From positions 248,001 to 312,000 of the forward strand of contig NZ_JIAH01000005.1 in NCBI RefSeq assembly GCF_000688415.1: a stretch of DNA of 64,000 bases, in the 5' to 3' direction. Below, piece after piece: positions 45,904 to 55,231 of this stretch. How positions within the stretch are numbered: position 1 is the stretch's first letter; every line of letters starts with the position of its first letter. The notes under the pieces were generated by a model. That model did not search any database. It saw only the letters and a program-made list of their open reading frames with translations, and was not told the DNA's origin. Source of the DNA: Corynebacterium pseudodiphtheriticum DSM 44287 (GTDB lineage Bacteria; Actinomycetota; Actinomycetes; Mycobacteriales; Mycobacteriaceae). Position numbers and translations under genes: made by a program.

Positions 45904-47297
45904 TAACCCAACCCCCGAATCATGGCGAATACTCCGATGACCTGCAGAGCGAGTGGCAAGCATGCGGCAACGGCAAGCGATTCTGCTCGTTCCAGCCACA
46001 CCATTGTGGTCGGTTCCAGGTCTTGTACTTTTGGCACCCACACCGGGCTTGCCGACGCTGCCACCATGACCACCAACGCCACGCCGATCGCGCCGGGGTG
46101 GTCTAGCCCGGCCCAAATGCTGCTGCCGATGGCAATGACTGCGGCTGCGACTACCAGCAGCAATGCCCACACCGCAGCGCCGTGGTGGTGCCGGGCGGCG
46201 TGCAAACAGACTGCACCAGCTACTGCGAGGCACAGCATCTGTGCAAAAATTTCGCCTTCCATGCCTACTGCCAATAGCGCGGGCACCACCATTGCCGCAA
46301 TGCCGCTGACGATTCCTGCGTGCACATCGTGAGTTCGCTGGGCTAATGTGAGAGATTTTTCTTCGTCCGACCGCGTCCGCGCAGCAGCATGGTCAGTGGT
46401 GGACAGCTCCTGCCCGGCGGTGGGCAAGCGTGGAATAGGAATGCCGGAAAATTTGGTTGCGAGCATCGGTGCGAGTGCTAAACCGAGGACCCCGCAAGCG
46501 ATGAGTGCGCCCGCAAAAGCGCTGGTAATGCTTGCCGACGGCAATGACAGCGCAGAACTAGCCAGCACGAGCAACACCGCCGCGGTTGTGAGTGCGGCAA
46601 CCGTGCGCATGGGTAAAGCGCGGTAAATGATCATAAGCACCAGCAATAATGCTGCCACCGCCACGCCGGATAATAACGCCCATGCGGTATCGGCAACGGA
46701 AAGTTGTGCTATCAGATCCGCTGGTGCTCCAGCAGGCTGTAGCCCCCAGGCAACGAGAAAACCACCGGCTAGTCCGGCGGAAATAATCGAAGAGAGTGCA
46801 ACTGCAGAACTGTCACCATCGACAGTCTTGTGCCGTATGCGCTGCTGCCAAGGCACGATGACCACCCCGATAAACGCAGCCACCGCAAACGCCAGCCACC
46901 ACCACGCCAACCCGGCGGTCAGAAGTGCTGCCCCGGTTTGCGCGGCAAGTACCACCGCGGACAGCTGCCGACCACCACGATTGCCGTGTGCGGTGGCAGC
47001 CAGTGATTCTGCAGAATCCCGCACCACCGGCGAGCGCAATTCCGCTCGTGGGTGCACCAGGATGGTGTCGCCGTCGGCAAGCCCAATTTCTCCCACCGGC
47101 GAGCCCATATCCAGTGGTTGGCCCACCACGGTAGAGGCCTGCCATGGCTTGGAAATTCGTGGTGCCTGGCACAGCTGCGTGCAGCGCGGCAACAACTCCA
47201 GTATTGATGCGTGCCGCGGGATTGCGACATCGACCTCGCGGGAAAATTCCCCGACAACAAAACACAAAGAAACACGCAAACACTGCGTGAGAGACAT
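45903..47297 (-). CDS. eccD: Type VII secretion channel protein EccD
   Basis: This protein of about 464 residues starts at 47297. An N-terminal ubiquitin-like domain (CLRVSLCFVVGEFSREVDVAIP to DGDTILVHPRAELRSP) precedes about eleven hydrophobic helices. EccD lines the ESX membrane channel. The start codon follows a GGGAGGGG element that is tandemly duplicated. A longer upstream frame reaches into the control region and is not used. Confidence 0.93.
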   Translation of the reverse strand: MSLTQCLRVSLCFVVGEFSREVDVAIPRHASILELLPRCTQLCQAPRISKPWQASTVVGQPLDMGSPVGEIGLADGDTILVHPRAELRSPVVRDSAESLAATAHGNRGGRQLSAVVLAAQTGAALLTAGLAWWWLAFAVAAFIGVVIVPWQQRIRHKTVDGDSSAVALSSIISAGLAGGFLVAWGLQPAGAPADLIAQLSVADTAWALLSGVAVAALLLVLMIIYRALPMRTVAALTTAAVLLVLASSALSLPSASITSAFAGALIACGVLGLALAPMLATKFSGIPIPRLPTAGQELSTTDHAAARTRSDEEKSLTLAQRTHDVHAGIVSGIAAMVVPALLAVGMEGEIFAQMLCLAVAGAVCLHAARHHHGAAVWALLLVVAAAVIAIGSSIWAGLDHPGAIGVALVVMVAASASPVWVPKVQDLEPTTMVWLERAESLAVAACLPLALQVIGVFAMIRGLG

Positions 47298-47300
47298 AGA

Positions 47301-47328
47301 ATTCCCCTCCCGAAATTCCCCTCCCGAA
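47301..47328 (-). repeat. Tandem 14-base duplication of the eccD leader motif
   Basis: Two perfect copies (47301-47314 and 47315-47328) of a 14-base string read on the minus strand as TTCGGGAGGGGAAT. The copy next to eccD is in the Shine-Dalgarno position. Confidence 0.75.
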
Positions 47329-47329
47329 T

Positions 47330-47360
47330 GCGGGTACGCGGTCACTGGGGGCGTACCCGC
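47330..47360. promoter_or_regulatory. 10-base inverted repeat between eccD and eccC
   Basis: GCGGGTACGC (47330-47339) and GCGTACCCGC (47351-47360) are perfect arms around an 11-base spacer, 33 bases upstream of the eccD start and about 90 bases upstream of eccC. It is a candidate operator or an eccD leader hairpin. Confidence 0.55.
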
Positions 47361-47392
47361 CCCTACATCACCCCCATGCTGCAATTGTGACC

Positions 47393-47398
47393 TACAAT
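47393..47398 (+). promoter_or_regulatory. Candidate eccC -10 box
   Basis: TACAAT lies 50 bases before the eccC start, with no good -35. Confidence 0.35.
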
Positions 47399-47433
47399 GT
47401 GGTCTGTGTCTAATGATCGGGGGAGAGACATAA

Positions 47434-47445
47434 TTCGGGGAGGGG
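47434..47445 (+). promoter_or_regulatory. Type VII leader motif before eccC
   Basis: TTCGGGGAGGGG lies two bases before the ATG at 47448, identical to the element before eccB. The short distance is unusual for a Shine-Dalgarno. Confidence 0.6.
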
Positions 47446-47447
47446 TT

Positions 47448-50400
47448 ATGAATTCTGCGTATCCGACAACCACGGAAGCAAGTAACACAGCTGCCATTAA
47501 CCAAGCAGCCAGTGATAATGCTGTTGCGGCTGCCGTGGGCACTCGGCAACCCACAATAGGCCCGCAAGAGTTTACGGTGGAGCCAATAACGCAAGCCCAG
47601 CGTGATCCGTTGCCGCCGTTACCGCAGGGCAGTCTGCGTGTCGACGCGGTTCCGGCTGCACAAAAACCACAAGCAGTGCCCATGCTGCGGATTCTGTTGC
47701 CGGTGGTGATGATCGCGGTACTGGTGCTACTGGTCGGCGTGATGTTCTTCGGTGGCGGTTCGGTCAGTGGGGTGGGCATGTCACCGATGCTGCTGATCTT
47801 TCCGCTGATGATGGTGATGTCGATGGGCATGATGTTCATGCCGCAGGGCCAGCAGGCCGACGCCGACGATACGCGGCGGACCTATCTGCGCCACTTGGAT
47901 GTCATCCGGGATAAAGCAGAAAACAATGCCGATAAACAGCGTGCACACCAGTTGGCCCGCCATCCGCACCCGGAGGATCTGCACGCACGGCTGAGCACTA
48001 GACGGCTGTGGGAGCGCGCTGGCGATGACGACGATGTGTTGCAGGTGCGGCTTGGACTCGGCGAAGCGGAGCTGTGCACCCCGGTGGAAGTCAGCGAATC
48101 GGGTGCTCCGGAAGATCTGGATCCGGTGTGTGCGGTGAGCGTACGTCGTACGGTTGACCAGGTCTCGCAGGTTGCGGAGCTGCCCATCGTCGTCCAGTTG
48201 CAGGCTTTTGGCTGCATTGGGGTATCAGGTATTCGGGCGCGCGCACTGGCTCGTGCGCTGCTGGCGCAGTTGGTTGTTCACCACGGCCCGGAAACCGTTG
48301 GCATCAGTGTGGTGGACAACAGCACAGCACAGAACTGGGAATGGCTGAAGTGGCTACCACATACTCGCAGGCCAGAAGATGCGCAGTATCGAATTCTGCT
48401 GGTTGACGACGTGCCGACCACCGGAACTGAGGATTTTTTGGTCGACGATGAGTGGACCACCATTATCGACATCAACTCGCGGAGCACCACTGCGCTGGGG
48501 ATCCGTGCCGAAATGGAAGGCCTATTGCTGTTTGCCGACGACGAACTGGCGGTGCAAACAGAAGCCGGCTTGGAAAATCTTGGGTTAGCCGATGGGCTTG
48601 CCGACGGTCAGCTGTATGCATTAGCGAAAGGTCTGGCGAAATATTCCCGGCCTTATGCCACAGGCAGCGCCGGAGAGACCACGCGCAATGAGATGGGCTC
48701 ACTGCTCGGCATCGATGATCTGCGGCAGTTGGATAATTCCACAATGTGGCCAGAACGTGAACGCGATGACCGCCGCCTGACCGTGCCGATCGGTCTCGGG
48801 CCAGATAAGACCCCGGTGCAACTGGATTTGAAGGAATCTGCCCACGGTGGCATGGGGCCGCACGGTTTATGCATTGGCGCCACCGGGTCCGGAAAATCCG
48901 AGTTGTTGCGAACACTGGTCACAGCATTGGCTGCCACCCACAGCCCGGAAGAACTCAATTTCGTGTTGGTTGATTTCAAAGGTGGCGCGACTTTCTTGGG
49001 GTTGGACTCTTTGCCGCATACCTCTGCCGTGATCACCAACCTGGAAGATGAAGCCGTGCTGGTGGACCGCATGTTCGACGCCCTGTCCGGAGAGATGAAC
49101 CGGCGGCAGGAGGTACTGCGTAAGGCCGGGAATTTCGCCAACGTCGGTGAATATAACCAGGCGCGCCGGAGTGGCCGGGATGATCTGGAGCCGTTGCCTG
49201 CTCTGGTGATCATCGTCGACGAATTTTCTGAGTTACTTGGGCAGTTCCCAGATTTCGCTGACCTGTTCGTGGCTATTGGGAGGCTGGGGCGTTCATTGCA
49301 TGTGCATTTGTTGTTGGCTTCGCAGCGGTTGGAAGAAGGCCGGTTGCGGGGGCTGGATTCCCACTTGTCGTATCGCATCGGCCTAAAGACATTTTCGGCG
49401 ATGGAATCACGTCAGGTGTTGGGTAGTGCTGACGCCTATCATTTGCCTGGCCAACCTGGTGCGGGGTATGTGAAAACTGATGCGGAAGAGTTGCAGCGTT
49501 TCCAGGCGGCGTATGTTTCTGGCCCGTTGGAGGTTCCGGCAACAGCTGGTTCCGGAACAACCGCCAGGTTGGGCCGTTCGGGAGCTGGTGAACTCGAGCA
49601 GGAAACTGCTGATGCGCAGGTTATTGAATTTTCTTGCTGGGCTGATATTGACCAGCCGTTGGCATCAGAACGCGATCCGATTGCTGATCCCGCAGGCGAA
49701 TTGAAATCTGCCGGAGACGTGGAAGCTGCCGATGCACTGGAACCTGCCGATGCGGCAGAACCAACGAATATGGACACACTTGCCGTCGCCAGTGAGCCCG
49801 CGGGTACCACCATGGACGCCGTGGTTGATGCTGCTGTGGCCACGGCGCGCACTAGGGGCCAGGAGGCACACCAAATTTGGTTACCGCCGTTGCCGAAATC
49901 CATTGAGCTGGCCAGCGTAGCAGAACGCAGCGCACACCTTACCGCGGGCATCGGAATTATCGACCAGCCGTATCACCAGCGCCAAGATTTGTTGGAGATT
50001 GATTTCTCAGCCCACGGTGGCCACGTCGCATTGTGCGGCGGTCCGCAAATGGGTAAATCAACCGCCTTGCGCACTATGGTGGCGTCGCTAGCTGCGACCC
50101 ATTCCACCGCGGAGGCACGTTTTTATGTCATCGATCTTGGTGGTGGACAACTAGAAACCTTGTCGCGGCTGCCGCACGTGGCCGGGGTCGCTGGACGTCA
50201 TCAGCCAGAACGTATTCGTCGTGTCGTTGACGAAGTCTCTGGTCTGCTCAGTGATAACACCCAAGCCCACAGCACAGTGAAAACCCAGCAGCAGACTTTT
50301 CTGGTGGTCGACGGTTGGCACAATATCGGTACCTCTACCGCGGAGTTCGAGGACCTCGCTGAACCAATTACCCAAATTGCCGCCGATGGTCCGAGTGCTG

Positions 50401-51545
50401 GAATTCATCTACTGGTTGCGACCCCGCGGTGGAATACGCTGCGCCCGGCGATCCGCGATCTCATCGGCACACGCCTGGAGCTGAAACTCGCAGAATCCAT
50501 GGATTCGCTGTGTGATCGCAAGATGCAAGACAAACTGCCGGCGCTTCCGGGGCGCGGACTGAGCGTCGACAAGAAATACTTGCTGATTGCGCAAAGCTCG
50601 AATCAAGACCTGGCACATATCGCTGCGGTCAGCGCTGAGCGTGGCGACGAGCCGGTTGCTGCGCTGCGAGTGCTGCCGGAGAAGATCGAGCGCACAGAAC
50701 TTACAGCCGCTGGCACGCTTGCCGACGCCGACCCCTCCGGCACCGCTGCAGTGCCCGGCTTGCCAGTTGCGGTGGGAGGTCCGAGGCTGTCGACGTTGGC
50801 CTGGGATCCGTCGACAAGCGATCACTTCTTGTGTGTGGCTGCGCGCGGAATGGGTAAAACCACCACGCTGCGCACCGTCATGGCTGGCATTAGTGACTTA
50901 GGCCGCGAGCAGGCGCGGATGGTCGCGATTGACCACCGGCGCGCACACCTGGGAACGATCGATCAAGACATGCTGGCGGCCTATTCGCATTCCGCACCGC
51001 AGACAGAAAAAGTTCTGGCCGATGCCGTGACTACGCTGCGCCAGCGCCTGCCTTCGGCTGATATTTCCCCGGAACAACTTGCCCGTCGTGACTGGTGGGA
51101 CGGCCCAGAGATCTACCTGGTTATCGATGACTATGACTTGGTTGCCGATAATGTGCTGCACCCGCTGATCGAACTGATCCCACACGCTCGGGATATTGGC
51201 ATGCACTTGGTGGTTGCGCGGAAGGCTGGTGGGTTTAATCGTGCTGCCTTCGGGCCGGTGCTCAGCGCGATCCGCGATTCACAACCATGCGTCGTGGTTT
51301 TGGGCGCAGATAAAGACGACGGCCCTTTCTTCGGTATTAAACCAGCGCCGCAACCTTCCAGCGGACCACTCCCAGGGCGGGGTATTTGGCACGACGACGG
51401 TTCGACGGTCGGCACTTGTCACGTTGCCGTGCCGGGGCCTGCTTCCTCTGCAGACGGGCCTGAAATTGAGTCGCAATCTGTACCCGTGAATGGATTGGCA
51501 ACCACGAATGTAAGCTCCGCTGCTGATTTAGAGGTGGAGTCATGA
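47448..51545 (+). CDS. eccC: Type VII secretion ATPase EccC
   Basis: This protein of about 1365 residues is the full-length ESX motor with two N-terminal membrane helices and three FtsK/SpoIIIE-type ATPase domains. Walker A motifs are GATGSGKSELL, GGPQMGKSTAL and ARGMGKTTTL; Walker B regions include ALVIIVDEFSELL, TFLVVDG and IYLVIDDYD. The first domain is the conserved active one. A segment of about 90 Ala/Glu/Asp-rich residues links domains one and two. Start at 47448 is supported by the adjacent leader motif; the frame continues upstream without one. The stop overlaps the next start (ATGA). Confidence 0.95.
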   Translation: MNSAYPTTTEASNTAAINQAASDNAVAAAVGTRQPTIGPQEFTVEPITQAQRDPLPPLPQGSLRVDAVPAAQKPQAVPMLRILLPVVMIAVLVLLVGVMFFGGGSVSGVGMSPMLLIFPLMMVMSMGMMFMPQGQQADADDTRRTYLRHLDVIRDKAENNADKQRAHQLARHPHPEDLHARLSTRRLWERAGDDDDVLQVRLGLGEAELCTPVEVSESGAPEDLDPVCAVSVRRTVDQVSQVAELPIVVQLQAFGCIGVSGIRARALARALLAQLVVHHGPETVGISVVDNSTAQNWEWLKWLPHTRRPEDAQYRILLVDDVPTTGTEDFLVDDEWTTIIDINSRSTTALGIRAEMEGLLLFADDELAVQTEAGLENLGLADGLADGQLYALAKGLAKYSRPYATGSAGETTRNEMGSLLGIDDLRQLDNSTMWPERERDDRRLTVPIGLGPDKTPVQLDLKESAHGGMGPHGLCIGATGSGKSELLRTLVTALAATHSPEELNFVLVDFKGGATFLGLDSLPHTSAVITNLEDEAVLVDRMFDALSGEMNRRQEVLRKAGNFANVGEYNQARRSGRDDLEPLPALVIIVDEFSELLGQFPDFADLFVAIGRLGRSLHVHLLLASQRLEEGRLRGLDSHLSYRIGLKTFSAMESRQVLGSADAYHLPGQPGAGYVKTDAEELQRFQAAYVSGPLEVPATAGSGTTARLGRSGAGELEQETADAQVIEFSCWADIDQPLASERDPIADPAGELKSAGDVEAADALEPADAAEPTNMDTLAVASEPAGTTMDAVVDAAVATARTRGQEAHQIWLPPLPKSIELASVAERSAHLTAGIGIIDQPYHQRQDLLEIDFSAHGGHVALCGGPQMGKSTALRTMVASLAATHSTAEARFYVIDLGGGQLETLSRLPHVAGVAGRHQPERIRRVVDEVSGLLSDNTQAHSTVKTQQQTFLVVDGWHNIGTSTAEFEDLAEPITQIAADGPSAGIHLLVATPRWNTLRPAIRDLIGTRLELKLAESMDSLCDRKMQDKLPALPGRGLSVDKKYLLIAQSSNQDLAHIAAVSAERGDEPVAALRVLPEKIERTELTAAGTLADADPSGTAAVPGLPVAVGGPRLSTLAWDPSTSDHFLCVAARGMGKTTTLRTVMAGISDLGREQARMVAIDHRRAHLGTIDQDMLAAYSHSAPQTEKVLADAVTTLRQRLPSADISPEQLARRDWWDGPEIYLVIDDYDLVADNVLHPLIELIPHARDIGMHLVVARKAGGFNRAAFGPVLSAIRDSQPCVVVLGADKDDGPFFGIKPAPQPSSGPLPGRGIWHDDGSTVGTCHVAVPGPASSADGPEIESQSVPVNGLATTNVSSAADLEVES

Positions 51546-52741
51546 TCCGAGCAGACTACGAGACAGAAAGTCAGCCACAGCATTCCGGGGCGCAGGTCTC
51601 GGTATATTTCTACGATGATGCCACCGTCTTCGGTATCGCGGGCACTGATGAGACTATCGTGCGCTACGACCTTCCCGCACGCGGAATTACCGAGGGATGG
51701 ACGGTATCTGCCGTGTTGGAACAGACTGAGGCAATGGCTGAAGAAGAATGGCCACAAATCGATGTAGAAATTTTTGCGGCTGATGCCGAAGTTTACGACG
51801 ATTTCGCCCGCGTACTCACCCAACATGGCGTGCGGGTGCTTGCCGACGACGTTGGAGCCGTTGCTGCAGAACCGGACAACGCTTCGCATGTTACGGATGC
51901 TGCGCACTCCGCCCCGATGCACAGCGACGAGGATGCTTTCGCTGCTGCCCGCGCCGGGGTGAGCCAGCGTGCTACGGAAAACCAGTCGGTGGGGTCGAAT
52001 TTTGTGCAGCTGATTGCGCGTAAGCCGAAGCGTCGTCGGCACGCGAAGGCTGGTTGGCGGCCCAGCCCGTTTCAAATTTTGGTGGCTGCGGGTATAGCGG
52101 TGACTGGTTTGTCTGGGTGGTGGGTATTGGATCGCTATGGCGGTGCTGTTGGTGTCGATGAGGTAAATGCAGTGATCACTGCTGATAGTGCCGGTGGTGC
52201 TGGCTCTGCCGAGACCACTGACTCCGAGACCACTGACGTTGAGACTCCTGATGCTGAGACTACTGACGTTGAGTCGGCTGGTGTTGGCGAGAGTGCCGCT
52301 TCTCTGCGTCCTGCGGAAAGGCCCCAAATGGTGCACGAGCATTCTGGGATGCGGCTGGTCACACCACGTGGTTTTGCTATTGGTGATAGTTCACAACCCG
52401 GGGTGTTTGCTGCGACGGGGGAGGACCCGAATTTACGCATTTATGTCACTGCCGATCAGTTGCATGACGACGCCGCAGCTCAGATCAATCATGATGAGGT
52501 GTTGACTGACATCATGCAGACGGTTGTCAGCAGCCCGGACTTGCAAGAAGGGCGCCGTGAACACGAACCACGCGAACAAGTTCGTTATGTGGAAAACCCG
52601 GGTGATGGATCGCGTATTGCCTGGACTAGTTGGGTGGAAGAAAACCAGCAGTTGACCGTCGGGTGTCACAGTAGGCACACAGCAACAGCAGAACACAAGC
52701 AGGCATGTGAGCTGGTCGTCGGGAGTTTAGAACGAATTTAA
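51542..52741 (+). CDS. Type VII secretion-associated protein (Rv3446c-like)
   Basis: This 399-residue protein starts inside the eccC stop. It has a cytoplasmic domain (about residues 1-165), one transmembrane helix (about 178-200, ILVAAGIAVTGLSGWWVLD) and an extracytoplasmic C-terminal domain containing GMRLVTPRGFAIGD and SRIAWTSWVEENQQLTVGC. The last matches my recollection of the type VII secretion-associated Rv3446c family, encoded beside eccC in mycobacterial ESX-4. A four-copy ETTDx repeat (15-base units, 52211-52270) links the membrane helix to the outer domain. Its exact role is unknown. Confidence 0.78.
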   Translation: MIRADYETESQPQHSGAQVSVYFYDDATVFGIAGTDETIVRYDLPARGITEGWTVSAVLEQTEAMAEEEWPQIDVEIFAADAEVYDDFARVLTQHGVRVLADDVGAVAAEPDNASHVTDAAHSAPMHSDEDAFAAARAGVSQRATENQSVGSNFVQLIARKPKRRRHAKAGWRPSPFQILVAAGIAVTGLSGWWVLDRYGGAVGVDEVNAVITADSAGGAGSAETTDSETTDVETPDAETTDVESAGVGESAASLRPAERPQMVHEHSGMRLVTPRGFAIGDSSQPGVFAATGEDPNLRIYVTADQLHDDAAAQINHDEVLTDIMQTVVSSPDLQEGRREHEPREQVRYVENPGDGSRIAWTSWVEENQQLTVGCHSRHTATAEHKQACELVVGSLERI

Positions 52742-52870
52742 AAAATTATTTGCTTGTATTGGGAACCACAGTCGGTTATACGCAGTCCAATGACAATGAG
52801 AGCGATGAGATGACGACGGCAGGATGCCGGGATCTCTTATCGTTCGGGCAAAATTTTTTTAGACTTCTAA

Positions 52871-52882
52871 TCCGGGGAGGGG
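52871..52882 (+). promoter_or_regulatory. Type VII leader motif before the first esx gene
   Basis: TCCGGGGAGGGG differs by one base from the eccB and eccC elements and lies seven bases before the ATG at 52890. TAGACT at 52860-52865 is a possible -10, giving a leader that is almost only this motif. Confidence 0.55.
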
Positions 52883-52889
52883 ATTTTTT

Positions 52890-53207
52890 ATGGCACAACA
52901 ATTTGCCACCGAAGCAGATGTCATGGTCGCAACCGCAGGCCGTGTAGATACCGTCAACAATGAGGTGCAGTCTGAGTTAACGCGCCTGCAGGGCACAGTC
53001 GATGGGGTACGTGCTAATTGGCAGGGCGCGGCACAGGTCTCGTTTGACAACCTGATGCAGCGTTATCAACAGTCGGCAAACGAACTACAGAATGCGCTGG
53101 CCTCTATCAGCGACAATATCCGTAATAACGCGCACCACTTTGACGACATGGAAGCGCAAAACGCGCAGGCGTTCAACAACGTTGGTGGCGGAGGCCTGGC
53201 TCTCTAA
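52890..53207 (+). CDS. WXG100 protein, EsxB-like
   Basis: This 105-residue helical hairpin protein has the WXG motif as Trp44-Gln-Gly46 (RANWQGAAQVSFDNL) and helices either side. A C-terminal FDDME resembles the YxxxD/E secretion signal with Phe in place of Tyr. It should form a heterodimer with the next gene product and be exported by the ESX machine. It corresponds by position to esxU/esxT of mycobacterial ESX-4; I leave the symbol blank. Confidence 0.88.
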   Translation: MAQQFATEADVMVATAGRVDTVNNEVQSELTRLQGTVDGVRANWQGAAQVSFDNLMQRYQQSANELQNALASISDNIRNNAHHFDDMEAQNAQAFNNVGGGGLAL

Positions 53208-53298
53208 CGCCAGCCTGCTGCAACCATGAGTGCTATTGCGTGAGCACGTTATCAGAAACTCCGTGAGCATCACGGAAACAGAGAAAGGCGAAAATTCA

Positions 53299-53586
53299 AT
53301 GTCACAGATCAAATACCAATTCGGTGCCATCCAGGCTGCTGCGGCAGATATCAATTCCACCTCGGCTCGTATCAATGGGCAGCTCGATGACTTGAAAGCA
53401 CAGCTGCAGCCGATGGTTTCGACCTGGGAAGGCGAATCAAGCATTGCTTATCAGGAAGCGCAGGCCCGTTGGGACCAGGCAGCGGCAGAACTCAACCAGG
53501 TCTTGGCGACAATCTCGCGCACGGTGACTTCTGGCAATGACGCCATGAGTGATGTCAACCGCGCAGCTGCAGCTTCCTGGAGCTAA
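53299..53586 (+). CDS. WXG100 protein, EsxA-like
   Basis: This 95-residue protein starts at ATG 53299 after GAAAGG, rather than at the earlier in-frame start. It has the WXG motif Trp43-Glu-Gly45 (PMVSTWEGESSIAYQEAQARWDQ) with flanking helices and ends in SWS. No YxxxD/E signal is seen, so it may depend on its partner for export. A terminator follows 37 bases later. Confidence 0.9.
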   Translation: MSQIKYQFGAIQAAAADINSTSARINGQLDDLKAQLQPMVSTWEGESSIAYQEAQARWDQAAAELNQVLATISRTVTSGNDAMSDVNRAAAASWS

Positions 53587-53622
53587 CGGCTGGTCTAAAT
53601 CCAAGTCTCTTTTCGTCTGCTG

Positions 53623-53653
53623 CACTCCCGTATTTGCTGCGGGAGTGTTTTTC
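53623..53653 (+). terminator. Terminator of the esx operon
   Basis: CACTCCCG (53623-53630) pairs with CGGGAGTG (53640-53647), followed by TTTTTC. Confidence 0.85.
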
Positions 53654-53693
53654 TGTGCGGTTAGGGCTTGGATTCTCAGGGTCGTTGCACAGG

Positions 53694-53722
53694 TTGTTAT
53701 AGCTGTGCGTTTCCAGTAGAGT
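53694..53722 (+). promoter_or_regulatory. rplM-rpsI promoter
   Basis: TTGTTA (53694-53699), a 17-base spacer and TAGAGT (53717-53722). Confidence 0.5.
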
Positions 53723-53909
53723 TATCTAGCTGTGTGCCCTGCTGGCTCATAAGCGATTTCGTCAGAAAATGCAACAGGTGTTTTCTTGACGTAATCATTA
53801 TGTGAGACGGCAACGCTACCTGCAGGTCTCCACCGGCCGCTGTGGGGTAGTGCTGAGGCATTCGATAGAAGTTGGCCGGCAGTCCAAGACAGACTTTCAA
53901 GGAGTCATT

Positions 53910-54353
53910 GTGTCTACATTCCACCCAAAAAGTGGTGACATTACCCGCAAGTGGTATGTCATCGACGCCACCGACGTGGTGCTGGGTAAGCTTGCTTCCA
54001 CCGTCGCAGACGTCTTGCGCGGTAAGCACAAGCCACAGTTCGCACCAAACGTTGATACCGGCGATCATGTCATCATCGTTAACGCTGACAAGGTTCACAT
54101 CTCCGCTAACAAGCGTGAGCGTGAGATGCGCTACCGTCACTCCGGCTACCCAGGTGGTCTGAAGACCATGACCCTTGGTCAGTCGCTGGATAACCACCCG
54201 GAGCGCACCGTCGAAGAAGCTATCCGTGGCATGATGCCGCACAACAAGCTTTCCGGTGAATCCATCAAGAAGCTCCACGTTTTCGCTGGTTCCGAGCACC
54301 CATATGGTGGCCAGAAGCCAGAAAAATTCGAATTTAAGCAGGTGGCACAGTAA
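53910..54353 (+). CDS. rplM: 50S ribosomal protein L13
   Basis: This 147-residue protein starts at GTG 53910 after AAGGAG, giving [29 protein letters not shown]. The family motif [15 protein letters not shown] and RMLPHNKL-like (MMPHNKLSG) are present. The longer upstream frame is not conserved. It overlaps rpsI by one base. Confidence 0.97.
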   Translation: MSTFHPKSGDITRKWYVIDATDVVLGKLASTVADVLRGKHKPQFAPNVDTGDHVIIVNADKVHISANKREREMRYRHSGYPGGLKTMTLGQSLDNHPERTVEEAIRGMMPHNKLSGESIKKLHVFAGSEHPYGGQKPEKFEFKQVAQ

Positions 54354-54892
54354 TGACTGATCAGAACTTTGAAGAAAACACCGTCGCTGACGCTTCCGAC
54401 ATTGCTGCTGCAACCGCAGCTACCGAGCAGTTCACCAACACCATTGGTGATTCCCTGGCTCCGGAGGTTTCCGACGAGGTAGAAACCGCTGCTCCAGAAA
54501 TCCACGAGGGCCCAATCCAGACCGTCGGTCGCCGTAAGCGCGCCGTCGCTCGTGTACGCCTGGTGGAAGGTTCTGGCCAGATTGTTGTTAATGGTCGTAG
54601 CTTCGAGGATTACTTCCCATCTAAGCTGCACCAGCAGGACATTATGACCCCGCTGACTTTGCTCGAGCGAGAGAACCAGTTCGACATCAAGGTTACCCTT
54701 CACGGCGGTGGCCCAACCGGTCAGTCCGGTGCACTGCGTCTGGCTATTGCCCGCGCACTGAACGTTTACAACCCTGCTGAGCGTGACCAGCTGAAGAAGG
54801 CTGGCCTGCTCACCCGTGATGCTCGTGCCGTTGAGCGTAAGAAGGTTGGTCTGCACAAGGCACGTCGTGCCCCGCAGTACTCCAAGCGTTAA
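54353..54892 (+). CDS. rpsI: 30S ribosomal protein S9
   Basis: This 179-residue protein has an acidic N-terminal extension of about 50 residues, then the S9 core [27 protein letters not shown] and the conserved C-terminal [16 protein letters not shown], which touches P-site tRNA. It is co-transcribed with rplM. Confidence 0.97.
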   Translation: MTDQNFEENTVADASDIAAATAATEQFTNTIGDSLAPEVSDEVETAAPEIHEGPIQTVGRRKRAVARVRLVEGSGQIVVNGRSFEDYFPSKLHQQDIMTPLTLLERENQFDIKVTLHGGGPTGQSGALRLAIARALNVYNPAERDQLKKAGLLTRDARAVERKKVGLHKARRAPQYSKR

Positions 54893-54964
54893 ATTTTCTT
54901 TTACGCTTTTCTATCTCGTTGTCCGCCCGGCGCACCCTGCGGTGCACGGGCCGCGAGAAAAGCC

Positions 54965-54999
54965 AAGCCGTCGCTTCCAATTCGGAAGCGGCGGCTTAT
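54965..54999 (+). terminator. Terminator after rpsI
   Basis: AAGCCGTCGCTTCC pairs with GGAAGCGGCGGCTT (one T-G mismatch) and is followed by ATTT. Confidence 0.7.
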
Positions 55000-55231
55000 T
55001 TGCTATTTAGAACGCGGAGGCCAACGACGAGGGTGGAGGAGTGGGTGGTGCTATCATTTGCGGGCTACTGGTTTAAGCGTAGTAGCAAGAATAGCCTGTG
55101 GAGGGGTTTTAGCGCTGATTGCAATGTTCGGATGTGAAGAAGCGAAAAAGCGAGTTTGTCGTAATGCGAGAGGGTAAACTCTTCCATTGCATGAGCATAG
55201 AAGTTCTTTCTTCAGAAAGGCATCCGATTTC

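Larger units (their letters stand above)
53587..53909 (+). other. Region between the esx genes and rplM
   Basis: This 323-base gap has a terminator, the rplM promoter and a leader of about 180 bases. No gene is seen. Confidence 0.5.

Noticed and set aside
45904..46233. N-terminal extension of mycP
   Set aside because: It lies inside eccD on the same strand in another frame; the start at 45903 gives a signal peptide and TAATG coupling.
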